NCBI GenBank assembly: GCA_038373885.1
Contig: JAWZYV010013563.1
Span: 727,001 to 791,000 of the forward strand
Reading direction: 5' to 3'
DNA: 64,000 nucleotides
Source of the DNA: Cheiracanthium punctorium
Lineage: Eukaryota > Arthropoda > Arachnida > Araneae > Cheiracanthiidae
The position numbers were made by a program, and so were the translations under genes. Below are positions 50,457-61,627 of this stretch, in pieces. Numbering within the stretch: position 1 is the first letter of the stretch; every line of letters begins with the position of its first letter. Under the pieces are notes generated by a model. It was not told the origin of the DNA. It worked only from the letters and a program-made list of their open reading frames with translations, and ran no database searches.

Positions 50457-51425
50457 CAGGAAATCCTTCCAAATAAATAGTAAAACGCAAGTGTAGTAAA
50501 ATTAAATGGTTTCAGATAAATTATTTCAAAATTTTATAGCATAAAAATTTTCGTATTTTAAGCTTCTCAAGTAATAGTTGAAAAAAATCTTGCTTTTCCA
50601 ATTTTTCTACATTTATTTTCATATTGAGCTATAATACATTAATAAACACCACTTAAATTGTAAAAGTAAGTATTTTTTTATATATTTTTTAACAAAAGTC
50701 TTTTTATATCTTGTTTAAGATAGCGATTAAAAAATGCTTTCATAAAGAAATAATTTATTATTCTTTAAATATAAGCATTCATTTATCAGCTAGCAATGAA
50801 AATATTTTGAAGAAATATTAATGAATTTTAAGGTGCAGTGGAATAAAAATTCTATAAATATCTCAAAAACCTTTATTATAATGTTAAAAAATACTACGGC
50901 AACAGCATTTAACAGTGATAATAGAATCTTGTAGTTTTCGACTACTTTCGCGATCTTACAATTTTGCAATTTTTCCTTCTGTAGTTAAGGATCTTCTTAC
51001 ATGCCTCTTAAAAACACATGCGTTTCATAAGTATTTCTGAATAAGCACACAAGCAAATGTATTTTCTCATACAGGAGGCAATGTCAGAGAACAGACATAT
51101 TTTTTTACATAAGAATGCTGAGTGCAAACTATCCGTCATATTTTATTAATAAATCTTCCCTCTTAATGAGTAAAAGTATCTTATATGAAAATTTGAAAAT
51201 TCAAAATAGGTTAAGGAAATACCACTAACACAGAACCGTTACAATGCAAAATTTTGTTCTTTGATATAATAAATTATGTTTAAAACAAACATCTCTCCTT
51301 GGTGTATTTCAATTATTTACAGCATTTATAATCTGTTCGAGTATTGGGAGAGAAAAATTAAATCAGAAAACTTTACATTAAAATATTTAGCATTGTATTA
51401 AAATAAAAGCAGAATCCATCACATT
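47790..51425. other. AT-rich stretch without recognised genes
   Basis: 48340-48560 is less repetitive than its surroundings and could be regulatory, but nothing specific is shown. The 105-codon minus frame at 47903-48220 begins with ATG but has no motif or homologous copy, and its length is near the chance expectation. (TG)n occupies 50420-50452. Confidence 0.45.
50404..50455. repeat. (TA)n(TG)n microsatellite
   Basis: ATATATAT followed by about 16 TG units, directly visible. Confidence 0.9.
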
Positions 51426-51430
51426 ATGCA

Positions 51431-51978
<548 letters not shown>

Positions 51979-51984
51979 CGATAT

Positions 51985-54690
51985 CTTTTACAATTAAATG
52001 TTCTTTCTTTGAGTTTGTGATCTTCATAAAAGCTTATTGAATAGTTAAAGATTATTTCGCCAACCTTAATGTGTAATTACAATGTTTCAAAATTTTCTTC
52101 ACTGATATTGCTCGAAAGAAAAATTCTCACTCATAGCGACAAGTAAATACTCACAACATATTGCTTTATTTTAATTTATATTCGAAAATATAAAATTTCA
52201 AGTCTAGGTAGAAAATATTCATGCAGGCAGAATTTAATCAAATATTTGTGCGGAAAATAATCTCGTTTATAAAATCCTAAAACGAAGCTATTTTAAACAT
52301 GTGCCCCTCATAATGCTTTAAAGTGAAATCATTTGCTGTATCCAGTTGTAATTATTAATGCGCATTTCTAATTACATATAATGTTTGCATTAGACCGTAT
52401 CCTGTAGATGACTACAATTCTATTGCTTGTGTCATACATAATTATGCTGCATTGAATAAACTGCGATAAGCTAATCAGAGAGTAGGTCATCTGATTAAAT
52501 GTAAAGCCTGATTGTTTCGATTAATATATTAAAAGCTATTCTGCTTCAAACTGATACACGCTGTTGATATGAGTTCCGCTGCATAATTGAATGTACACGA
52601 ATTGTAAGAGATACTTCAAACAGTCGGCATTCAGTAAGTTTTCTGAAAGTTCAATTTACTGAAAGAGATTATCTAAAATGGTTAAAACAAATAAGATATT
52701 CATCAAACCTTTTCTATGCCTTTCAATCTTGTAAGCTTGTCGAAAAAAAGGCTTTGTTTGTTTAATAAAAGCGTAAAACGCAGTACTTTAAAACAGTAAT
52801 ATGTTTTCTATAAAATAAATTGATTTTTTGTAACCTTTTTTCCAAATTTCCTTTTTAAAAAGTCGTCCCTATACTCATTGCATTCAATTTTAAATATGAT
52901 TATGGGGAAGATACAATAATATTTTTTCGAATGATATCAAGTACCAATATCCTTTTCTTATAATCGCGTTTATAAATAATAAAAATTACTTTAAATCATA
53001 AAGATTTTTTTTCTTCAGTGTACGATGTCAAGACGTTCTTTGCGAGCAACAAAACATTATTTCTAATGCATTACAACGTAAAAATATGATTTCTTTTTCA
53101 GAACTTGATAAAGGAAAAACGAAGCAACAGTAATTGGTGTAAAAAATAGGTATTTAAATTAGAAATTTACATACATATTTAACAACGAGTTGGTTATTAC
53201 AAAGAATTTCTTTTTGCCTTTTACATTCCGAAAGATACCAGAACTTTTTAGTTTGAATAATATTACTGTGTTGAATACACTATTCTGAAAATACACGATT
53301 TCAAACAGAAAGGAATGCGACATATATACCCAAGGAATATTGAGGAAATATGCTTTTGGAAAAATTCGTGAAAGAGCCTTGGTGTTGATGAGACTACAAT
53401 TCGGCGTCATATTATGCGAAACTTTCACAGGATCGGACAGTTTTCCAAACAAAGCAGTGTGTTCATTTTACCATTAAAAAAAATGTTATCGAAATATTTA
53501 TAATTTATTAACATACTCTCCAGTTAAAAGACTCAAGTGAATTTTTAATCACATCCAATTTACCTTGCACGGCACAATCTCTGATGTGATCTGAATCAAA
53601 GTGACCGGCGTGCTTTTCGCGAGGATGACAACAAGAATAACGCAAGATATATCAGATGTTTCATGTTATAATTTTTAATTATATGTCAAAAATTACTTAT
53701 TTGAAAAGAGTACAAAATAAACTTTCAGATGATTCGAGTTTCTATTTTCATAGGGAAATTTAAATAGTATTCATATTCTGTTTTCATGTAGCGATTTTAC
53801 ATTTTTGTGCACGATAACAGATGTACTAGTTTTAAACAAGTGACTCCAGGTCTGAACAAGTATTTTTAAGCGACAGGAACACTCACAAAACAAAAACTGG
53901 TGTTAGAAATAATTAATGAACAAAGCTGCAAAATAACACATAAGGAAGATACCTCTAAATGATCGTTTTAGATGGTGCAAAATGTTCAAAACTGAAGAAG
54001 AGCGAACCTTTAGTACTTCCCGAAATGAATGATCAGCGATATTTATTATGTATTTTATTTTAGATAGTTTTTAATTAATTTGAAATCTCGTTAGGATTTC
54101 AGTTCCATGAATTGCTAAATCTCAATGATAAGCATATATTTTAGTGGTCTGGATTTAGAAGGTTACAAAAATGTAAAACAAAAACATACTTCATAATTGC
54201 TTTCAGACTTATTATGGGACCTAACATTGGAGTGTACGGCATTTTCTACTGACTAGCACATGTCTAAATTTTATAAAATTACAATTTAAAGTGTAAGAGT
54301 TATTCACAAATATTTAAAATCGACAAACTATCACTTTAAAAATGTGATCTGTCATGAATGAGCGAAATGAAATTTTGAATTATTAAGAAAAAACTTACTT
54401 TTATCTGATTTTACTCTTATTTAAAAGTCTATATGTCTTTAGATGGAACAAAATTTTATTCGTAAAAAGAATAAGCCAAATATAATTATGGAGCAATTCA
54501 TTAAAGATGTGCGTTGTCAGGTATTGGACTTAAAAAAATTATTCTCTATTTCTCATTTTGTGGGTCTTGTGCAAGTCGTAATTAATATTAAGTATACAAA
54601 GTGAGCATAAAAATAATATGTAGGCCAAAATTTATGAAATTGAAATAAAATCTTAATGGCTAACACCGAATTTATTCATTACATTTCTAT
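51985..54690. other. AT-rich stretch without recognised genes
   Basis: 52,330-52,640 carries TAATTATTAATG, CTGCGATAAGC, GCTAATCAG and TTTCGATTAAT in a more complex background and might be regulatory (weak). The 97-codon minus frame at 53159-53452 has no recognised family and no second copy. Confidence 0.4.
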
Positions 54691-54699
54691 GTCCCTACA

Positions 54700-55080
54700 A
54701 CGAGTTAAAAATATTCAGCTTTTCTTTTAAGTTTCAGAAGTCTAAGAAAATTCCTTTTCTTATAACACATTTTCCGCATCTGAAAATAGCGCACAGCCCA
54801 CATTCAACTAACGTTTACAAAATTTTTTAGATTGTAATATCTTGTTTAAACTGCATAGTTCTTTATTTAGTTCAACTGCAAGTTAGCCAAACGTGCGCAG
54901 AACATATCAATTTAATATTCTATGCCTATCTGTATTTCCACCTCAACATCACTAATATCATCTAAATTACTTATAATGTCTAATCTTTGCTAAATTTAAA
55001 TATGAAAAGAACATTACCGTTGTTTTCTGCACACAAATTAAAGCACTCAAAGTATGAATTTGTGTGAAACGCCCGATACT
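54700..55080 (-). pseudogene. Decayed copy 1 of a tandem unrecognised gene (5' part)
   Basis: Homologous to the exon-1 region of the copy at 57293-57526. It has many point changes: the start codon context is lost, an in-frame stop lies near 54930, and the donor GTATGA at the exon end is changed (the sequence runs AACAAGATATTAC). It is the leftmost recognisable unit of the array. The 3' part to its left is only weakly recognisable. Confidence 0.6.
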
Positions 55081-55155
55081 TATTCTAGCCTACTTATTTG
55101 AAAAAAATACATTATATTTCAATCTTTACAAAATTTCCAGTGATCTGCAGATTAT

Positions 55156-55990
55156 TTAATAACAGTCAAGCACTTTTACCTTATTTTTAGTAGTACTTAT
55201 ATAGCTACATTTATTTAAATATAAACCTGGGAAATCTAGATAATCTTTACTATATTTTTCTTCTACTACTACACTGTGTGCTACAATACGTTCTATATTT
55301 ATAGCTGAATTTATTTTACTCTGTATATCAGCGCACTGTCGATAATGCTTTCTACTATTATTTTTTTTCTTATAAATACATGTACACATCTGTAAACAAG
55401 TATCACAATAATTTTATATAAATTTGAGTTTTCCCTTAATAGATTCCTCTGTTTAATTATATTTTTTAAGTCACTATAAGGGTAGGAAAAATTTAAAGCT
55501 GTTTTGTTACACATTACTTAAGTATTTGGAAGTGTATAAATGAGTTCTTTGGCACCACTGGGAGTATCGATATTTTATACGGTGCAGAATTTCCATACAA
55601 GAGTCAAAAAGACTCGGCCCCCTTTTTTAAAGTGAGTTTAAGAAAATTCCCTTATTTTTATATCAGATTATCTGCTTCTGCGCGTGTGAAGAATTCCCAT
55701 TCTACAAAATGTTACAAAAATTTTATATTGTATTGTTCTTCGTATCTTGTGTAAATTGCATAGTTCATCAGTTAGTTCAACTGCAAGTTAGTCAAACGTG
55801 CGCACAACAGATCAATTTCGTATTCTAAGTCTGTGTCTGTTTTCATCTCAATCAGTAATATTATCTAAATTACTTATACTATTTAAATTTATGCTAAAGT
55901 TAAATCTAAAAAGGAAATTTCCGTTGATTTCAGCACAAAAATAAAAGCACTCAAAGTATGAAATTGTGAAACGCTCCATCTTTATTCTAG
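55156..55990 (-). pseudogene. Decayed copy 2 of the tandem unrecognised gene
   Basis: The 5' region (55745-55990) begins with ATG and MERFTISYFECF but then meets a stop (after NITD) and frameshifts. The 3' part is best seen at 55311-55514 (NKTALNFSYPYSDL, NLLRENSNLYKI, VHVFIRKK, SIIDSALIY) and, in a shifted frame, at 55156-55389 (ERIVAHSVVVEEKYSKDYLD, PGLYLNKCSY, KVKVLDCY, stop). Both 3' segments have counterparts in the copy at 56,860-57,130, which supports them as real coding remnants. The function is unknown. The first part has an acidic, heptad-like stretch that may be a short coiled coil. Confidence 0.6.
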
Positions 55991-56267
55991 TACTCATTTA
56001 GAAAATATAACATAATAAACGTCACTGCTTACAAAAGTATGAGCTATCTGCAGAATATTTAATAACAGTCTACGACTTCTACCTTATCTTCAAGTAAAAC
56101 TTATATAGCTACATTAATTTTACTATGGTCTCTAAATAATATTATAATTATAACTCTTATAAATAGTAAATAATATTTACTATACGTTTTCTTCTACTAC
56201 TGCAATTTTTGTTATACTAATACACTATCCAGTACTACAATTTTATGTTTTAAGTAGTACACTTATT

Positions 56268-56845
56268 GCTAGATTTATTTTACTACATATATCAGGGTGC
56301 TGTCCGTAATACTTTGTCTATTATTGCTTTTTATTCTAATAAACCCTTAAGGTGCGTTCAGACTACGTTCTTATTGTCGTTCGAGTTCTTATTGTAGCTA
56401 TCGGTCTTAGTTATGTCGATAAAACCAGTTTTCTGGATTTAAGTTCTTTCCAAATCCGTGCCTAATGTCTCTATGATTCCCCCTCTTCTTTTGTCGATAC
56501 GTTTTCAATGTGGAGAGAGGATGTCAACATCAATCATTCTTCCCGCATGCACCGTTCTCAACCCTTTTTCGTTTCACCTAGAAACCCCCCCCCCCAACCG
56601 ATGCGAATACGTCATTACAAAACTTTCAAGTCCACAGTGTGAACGCTCTGATTTTTTGTGGTTACGATTTTTGCGACATTAGCTACAAGAAGAACGGTAA
56701 AAATGCTAGTCTGAACGCACCTTTATGCGCTAATACAAACAAATATCACAATTATTTAGTGCATTGTTTTTTATTTAGAAAATATAATATTATGCATCAC
56801 CCCTTACAAAATTTTGAGTGATCTGATATTATTTAATAACAGTCA
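56268..56845 (-). pseudogene. Fragmentary copy 3 of the tandem gene, split by a MITE
   Basis: Matches the 3' part of the unit on either side of the MITE at 56350-56722 (TATATCAGGGTGCTGTCCGT near 56288, AATAACAGTC near 56840) plus a short piece of the unit's intergenic segment. It lacks most of the 5' exon. The break is clean, so the MITE entered an already formed array. Confidence 0.6.
56347..56725. mobile_element. PIF/Harbinger-type MITE, TTA target duplication
   Basis: The element is 56350-56722 (373 bp) with inverted ends AGGTGCGTTCAGACTA and TAGTCTGAACGCACCT (16 bp, exact), and TTA directly outside on both sides (56347-56349, 56723-56725). A 3-bp TTA/TWA duplication is the signature of PIF/Harbinger. 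The AGGTGCGTTCAGACTA-type end is seen in many arthropod MITEs. The internal 74-codon frame at 56458-56682 has no transposase motif. Confidence 0.9.
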
Positions 56846-56859
56846 AACTTTTCAACACA

Positions 56860-57526
56860 TATAGCTGAATTTATTTTACTCTATACATCACGGCGCTGTC
56901 GATAATACTTTGTCTACTATTATTTATTATTCTAATATATAAATGTACACTTATGAAAACAAATGTAATATTAATTTTATATAAATTTGAGCTTTTCCTT
57001 AATAGATTTTTCTATTTAATTAATTCACTATAATCAGAGAAAAAATTAAAAGCTGTTTTGCTATATATTATTGCAGTATTAGGAAGTCTATAAATGCGTT
57101 CGTTGTCACCATTGGTAATATCGATATTTTATACGGTTCGGAATATCCATATATGATCAAAAAAGACTCGGTCCTTTTTTAAAGGAAATTAAAAAAATTT
57201 CTTCTATTTTTATATATCTGCTTCTGCACGTGGGAAGAATTCCCTTTCAACAAACGTTACCAAAAAATTTTAGATTGTAATGTTCTTCATACCTTGTTTA
57301 AATTGCATAGTTCGTTAGTTAGTTCAACTGAGTTAGTCAAACGTGCACACAACAGATCAATTTCATATTCTAAGTCAGTCTGTATTTCCATCTCAGCATT
57401 AGTAATATTATCTGAATTACTTATACTGTCTAAATTTATGCTAAAGTTAAATCTACAAAGAAACTTTCCGTTGATTTCCACACATAAATCAAACAACTCA
57501 AAGTAAAAAATTGTGAAACGCTCCAT
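56860..57526 (-). pseudogene. Best-preserved copy 4 of the tandem unrecognised gene
   Basis: Exon 1 (57293-57526) begins with an ATG (57524-57526) as MERFTIFYFELF, runs open for 78 codons through an acidic, Leu-rich segment (EMEIQTDLEYEIDLLCARLT, VELTNELCNLNK), and ends at a donor-like AAG|GTATGA. The 3' part at 56,860-57,130 encodes SKTAFNFFSDYSELIK, NLLRKSSNLYKI, VHLYIR and SIIDSAVMYRVK, but has an in-frame stop after ELIK. A TATA-like GTATAAAATATCGATA (about 57125-57140) is conserved with copy 2, for which an intronic or promoter role is open. I do not recognise the family. It may be a recently lost small gene, or one with unrecognised introns. Confidence 0.5.
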
Positions 57527-57589
57527 CTTTATACTAGAACTTATTTAGAAAATACAATATTATACGTCACCGCTTAAAAAATCTTTGAG

Positions 57590-57645
57590 CTATCTGCAGA
57601 ACATTTAATAACTTTGTGCGACTTCTACCTTATTATAGCATATGT
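57590..57645 (-). pseudogene. 3' end of a further unit of the tandem array, truncated
   Basis: The last codons of the unit (NKVEVAQSY, stop) match NKVKVLDCY of copy 2. The unit is cut at 57,650 by (GATTTT)n, so the array once continued to the right. Confidence 0.5.
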
Positions 57646-57649
57646 TATT

Positions 57650-57720
57650 AATTGAATTTTGATTTTGATTTTGATTTTAATTTTGTTTTTTGTTTTTCGA
57701 TTTTGATTTTGATTTTTTAA
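57650..57720. repeat. (GATTTT)n tract
   Basis: Imperfect hexanucleotide repeat marking the junction between the tandem gene array and the minisatellite block. Confidence 0.85.
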
Positions 57721-57754
57721 ATATTTTTATTTTTATTTTAATTTATAATAGATT

Positions 57755-57835
57755 TTAATTTATAAATAAATGTTTATGTTTAAAAATCAAAGTTTAAGTT
57801 TAGAAATAAAAGTTTAAGTTTGAAAATCAAAGTTA
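57755..57835 (+). repeat. Minisatellite, short tract A
   Basis: Three to four units of the 20-bp repeat AGTTTAAGTTTAGAAATAAA (or ..ATCAA). The same sequence that precedes this tract (TTTATAAATAAATGTTTATG) also precedes the long tract at 59,610. Confidence 0.85.
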
Positions 57836-57895
57836 GCTATATAAAAAAATGAAAGACACTTTCCTTTACAGCAAATAGAAAAAAAATTCACTTAC

Positions 57896-58012
57896 CGATA
57901 TGGTATTTTAAACTCCATTTTACAAAAACAACAGCATTATTGCTGTAGTTATCGCTGCCGGTTCCATAATAACGTGGTCTCTTCAAATTACAGCTCTTTA
58001 TATATAATGGAG
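57896..58012 (-). pseudogene. Exon-like block X, copy 1
   Basis: On the minus strand, an open segment reads LKRPRYYGTGSDNYSNNAVV then FVKWSLKYHI and meets a consensus donor CG|GTAAGTG (57890-57895). The acceptor side is a T-rich run ending AAAG near 57995-58012. It is about 80% identical to 61358-61475. Most differences change amino acids, and copy 1 has one extra A after WSL (AAAATACC against AAATACC), which changes the frame before the donor. The protein family is not recognised. Confidence 0.45.
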
Positions 58013-58400
58013 ATTACAAAAAAAATCGTTGTGACCTATTAAACTCTTGGCCTTTTAAACTTATGACCTATTTATTAAACTTATAACCTTTTAAACTTAC
58101 TTTTTTAAAAGTGAAACATTTTAAAAATTGATTTTAACATATATATTTTTTTCATTTATATTATTTCATTTTTTCTTTTTTTACATGTTTTCGACATGAT
58201 GAAGCAGATACAGTTTCTAGAGGGTTGTGAAATTTTCTCATTACATCATTAGCATACACTCGTTGCGATCTATTTCTTCCTTTTATGTTTTCGACCTGAA
58301 ACTATTTAATTTATTATTATATATTTAATCTTTTATTTTGATATTTTTAATGGACAGTTCACAATAAAATATCATAAATTTTTCAAAACAAAAAACATAA

Positions 58401-58844
58401 TTAATAATAAAAATAACTAAGACAAAAATATATAGATAGATAGATATTCAAGAGTAGAAAAATTGGGATATTTAAAAAGTCTTCGACATCCCATATGTTG
58501 ACAAATGCAGGAACAAGATAATTTTCTGGAAACTTATTATGTTGATAGAAGATGGATTGTTTAGGATCAAATCTTGATTTTAATGCAATTTCAGTGAAGG
58601 GGTTGTGAACCGTATACGGATTGTTCAGATTACCATCCAGCTCGCAAAATACTGCCAGCTTTGGTACATCAGATGTTATTCCAGTATTTTCCAGAATTTT
58701 ATAATTTCCATCCGGAGTACATTTTTTATATTGTAATACTATTTGCGAAAACTTGTCAAATATACAGTACCATTTAAAGATGACTCTACCACAAGTAACC
58801 ACGACAATAACCACCAACACACATTTAAAAATAAATAGAGTCAC
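58401..58844 (-). CDS. Unrecognised membrane-anchored protein fragment D, copy 1
   Basis: The longest open frame in the window (147 codons), longer than expected by chance at this composition. It opens at GTG, not ATG, directly after TTGCAG, so the start is more likely a splice acceptor than a start codon. Residues 3-16 are strongly hydrophobic (one membrane or signal-anchor segment). Cysteines lie at 8, 18, 27, 42 and 67, followed by a polar part with KCTPDGNYKILENTG and NPYTVHNPFTEIALKSRFDP. The last 20 residues are hydrophobic but encoded by ATCT repeat, so the true end is probably near residue 125, by splicing or loss. The homologous copy at 62963-63145 matches at 50 of 52 residues over the shared core, and two of the three base changes in that stretch are silent. 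Function unknown. A foreign origin was considered but cannot be supported. Confidence 0.5.
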   Translation of the reverse strand: MTLFIFKCVLVVIVVVTCGRVIFKWYCIFDKFSQIVLQYKKCTPDGNYKILENTGITSDVPKLAVFCELDGNLNNPYTVHNPFTEIALKSRFDPKQSIFYQHNKFPENYLVPAFVNIWDVEDFLNIPIFLLLNIYLSIYFCLSYFYY

Positions 58845-58862
58845 TGCAACTTTTTAAAAAAG

Positions 58863-58983
58863 GTATGGGAAGAAATAAAGTCTGTTGAAGATGGAATCCT
58901 TCATATATACAATAACTATGCCAACAGAAAAATGATCACCAAACCAGAATCAGGTAGTTTTTTCCTTAATTCGATTGGATTGA
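58863..58983 (+). CDS. Exon-like block Y, copy 1 (divergent from D)
   Basis: Starts after an AAAAAAG acceptor-like site at 58862 and reads VWEEIKSVEDGILHIYNNYA, then NRKMITKPES, GSFFLNSIGLS, ending at TTGA|GTAATT. An alternative donor CAG|GTAG is at 58954. The copy at 63183-63306 is one codon longer (an in-frame 3-base difference), remains open and has a better donor (GTAAGT). An open frame kept through an in-frame indel favours real coding descent. Only 18 bases separate it from the start of block D on the other strand. Family unknown. Confidence 0.45.
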
Positions 58984-59339
58984 GTAATTTTTTTTTTTTT
59001 ACATAAAATATATAGGATTATTTAAATAGTCTCATTCATAATTATAAGAATATTTGATAATTTTTATGTTTTTTTTTTTAACTAGACACACTTTTTTTTT
59101 ACAATTCTTTAGTTTAACATAACATAAATAGGATATCTTCGTCGGGAAAATTATGTGGTTGATGTTGACAAGATTTATAAATCGGTGATTTTTTATATCT
59201 TAATATAGCAATAGATAAAATAGTGGTTGAATACATTAAAGAATGACACATAGAATATGTTTTAGTAACATAATCGATCTTTAATCATGTTTATAAAATG
59301 ATCCTTATTTATATTAAAACAAATTTATCAATAATATTC

Positions 59340-59580
59340 GTCTTTTTGTCTGTTTAGTTTCAAATAATGAATAATATTTTAAAATTTTTTAAATTATTTT
59401 GTGAATAATATTTTATAGCTTTTTTAATTATTTTGTGAATATCATTCATTTATTTTAATTATTTTGTGAATATCATTCATTCATTTTATTTCTAGTTTAT
59501 GAATCGTATTTTTTATTATTTTATTTATAGTTTATGAATCGTATTTTTTAAAAAGTATTTTATGAATCGTATTTAAATGT
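59340..59580 (+). repeat. Tandem TTATTTTGTGAATAT repeats, copy 1
   Basis: Units of about 31-34 bp (ATTATTTTGTGAATATCATT, then GTTTATGAATCGTATTTTTT) repeat several times. The whole block recurs at 63,665-64,000, to the right of Y copy 2, as part of the large duplication. Confidence 0.8.
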
Positions 59581-59609
59581 TTTGATTTCTATTTTAATTT
59601 ATTATAGAT

Positions 59610-61305
59610 TTTTATTTATAAATAAATGTTTATGTTTAAAAATCAAAGTTTAAGTTTAAAAAATCAAAGTTCAAGTTTGGAAATAAAAGTTTAAGTTTAA
59701 AAATAACTAAAATTTAAGTTTACAAATAATAGTTTAAGTTATGAAATAAAATTTTAAGTTTACAAAACAAAGTTTAAGTTTAGAAATCAAAGTTTAATTT
59801 TAGAAATAATTAAAATTTAAGTTTAGAAATCAAAGTTTAGAAATAATTGAAATTTAAATTTAGAAATCAAAGTTTAAGTTAGAAATAAAAGTTTACGTTT
59901 AGAAATAAAAGTAAGTTTAGAAATAATTGAAATTTAAGTTTAGAAATCAAAGTTTAGAAATAAAAAATAAAGTTTAGAAATAATTGAAATTTAAATTTAG
60001 AAATAAAAGTTTAAGTTTAGAAATAAAAGTTTAGGTTTAGAAATCAAAGTTTAAGTTTAGAAATCAAAGTTTAAGTTTAGAAACAAAAGTTTATGTTTAG
60101 AAATAAAGGTATAAGTTTACAAATAAAAGTTTAATTTTAGAAATAACAGTTTAAGTTTAGAAATCAAAGAAATTTAAGTTTAGAAATTAAGTTTCAGTTT
60201 AGAAGTAAAAGTTTAGAAATAAACGTTTAATTTTAGAAATAATTAAAATTGAAGTTCAGAAATCAAATTTTAAGTTTAGAAATAATTTAAATTTACGTTA
60301 AAAAATAATAGTTTAAGTTTAGAAATAAAATTTTAAGTTTACAAATCAAAGTTTCAGGTTAGAAATCAAAGTTTAAGTTAAGAAATAATTGAAATTGAAA
60401 TTTAGAAATCAAAGTTTAGAAATAAAAAATAAAGTTTAGAAATAATTGAAATTTAAATTTAGAAATCAAAGTTTAAGTTTAGAAATAAAAGTTTAGATTT
60501 AGAAATCAAAGTTTAAGTTTAGAAATCAAAGTTTAAGTTTAGAAACAAAAGTTTATGTTTAGAAATAAAGGTATAAGTTTACAAATAAAAGTTTAATTTT
60601 AGAAATAACAGTTTAAGTTTAGAAATCAAAGAAATTTAAGTTTAGAAATTAAGTTTCAGTTTAGAAGTAAAAGTTTAGAAATAAACGTTTAATTTTAGAA
60701 ATAATTAAAATTGAAGTTCAGAAATCAAATTTTAAGTTTAGAAATAATTTAAATTTACGTTAAAAAATAATAGTTTAAGTTTAGAAATAAAATTTTAAGT
60801 TTACAAATCAAAGTTTCAGGTTAGAAATCAAAGTTTAAGTTAAGAAATAATTGAAATTGAAATTTAGAAATCAAAGTTTAAGTTTAGAAATCAAAGTTTA
60901 AGTTTAGAAATCAAAGTTTAAGTTTAGAAATCAAAGTTTAAGTTTAGAAACAAAAGTTTATGTTTAGAAATAAAGGTTTAAATTTACAAATAAAAGTTTA
61001 ATTTTAGAAATAACAGTTTAAGTTTAGAAATCAAAGTTTAAGTTTAAAAATCAAAGTTCTAGTTCAGAAATAAAAGTTTAACTTTAGAAATAAAAGTTTA
61101 AATTTAGAAATAAAAGTATAAGTTTAGAAATAATTGTAATTTAAGTTTAAAAGTCAAACTTTTGGTTTAGAAATAAAAGTTTAATTTTAGAAATAATTGA
61201 AATTTAGGTTTAGAAATAAAAGTTTGTTTCGAAATAAAATTTTATGTTTAGAAATAAAAGTTTAAGTTTAGAAATCAAATTTAAGTTTAGAAATCAAAGT
61301 TAGTT
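59610..61305 (+). repeat. Large 20-bp minisatellite with 462-bp higher-order repeat
   Basis: About 1.7 kb of AGTTTAAGTTTAGAAATAAA with variants (ATCAA, AATTGAA, TTCAG). Inside it, a block of about 462 bp is repeated in tandem almost unchanged: for example GAAATAAAAAATAAAGTTTA at 59957 and 60419, and AGTTTCAGTTTAGAAGTAAA at 60190 and 60653. So the array grew by single-unit and by block duplication. The plus strand has almost no coding use, with TAA and TAG in all frames. Confidence 0.93.
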
Positions 61306-61357
61306 ATGTAAAAAAAGAAACTTTCCTTTACAACAAATAGAAAAAAAAATTACTTAC

Positions 61358-61475
61358 CGATATGGTATTTAAACTCCATTTTACAAAAACAACAGCATCA
61401 TCGCTGTACTTATCGTTGCCCGTTCTATAATAATGTGGTCTCTTCAAATTACAGATCTTTATATATAATGGAGAG
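61358..61475 (-). pseudogene. Exon-like block X, copy 2
   Basis: Homologous to 57896-58012 with the donor CG|GTAAGT conserved (61352-61357). Reads LKRPHYYRTGNDKYSDDAVV then FVKWSLN. One A fewer than copy 1 before the donor, so the two copies cannot both be in the original frame. The adjoining intron-like stretch (ACCTATTAAACTTATGGCCT) is also shared. Confidence 0.45.
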
Positions 61476-61627
61476 GAAAAAATCTTTGTGACCTATTAAA
61501 TTTTTGACCTATTAAACTTTCAACTTTTTAAACTTATGACCTATTAAACTTATGGCCTTTAAACTTACATTTTAAACGTGAAATTTTTTAAAGATTGATT
61601 TTAATATATATATTTTTTTCATTTATA

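Noticed and set aside
53159..53452. 97-codon minus frame
   Set aside because: No recognisable family, Phe/Asn/Lys-biased as AT-rich noise, no homologous copy.
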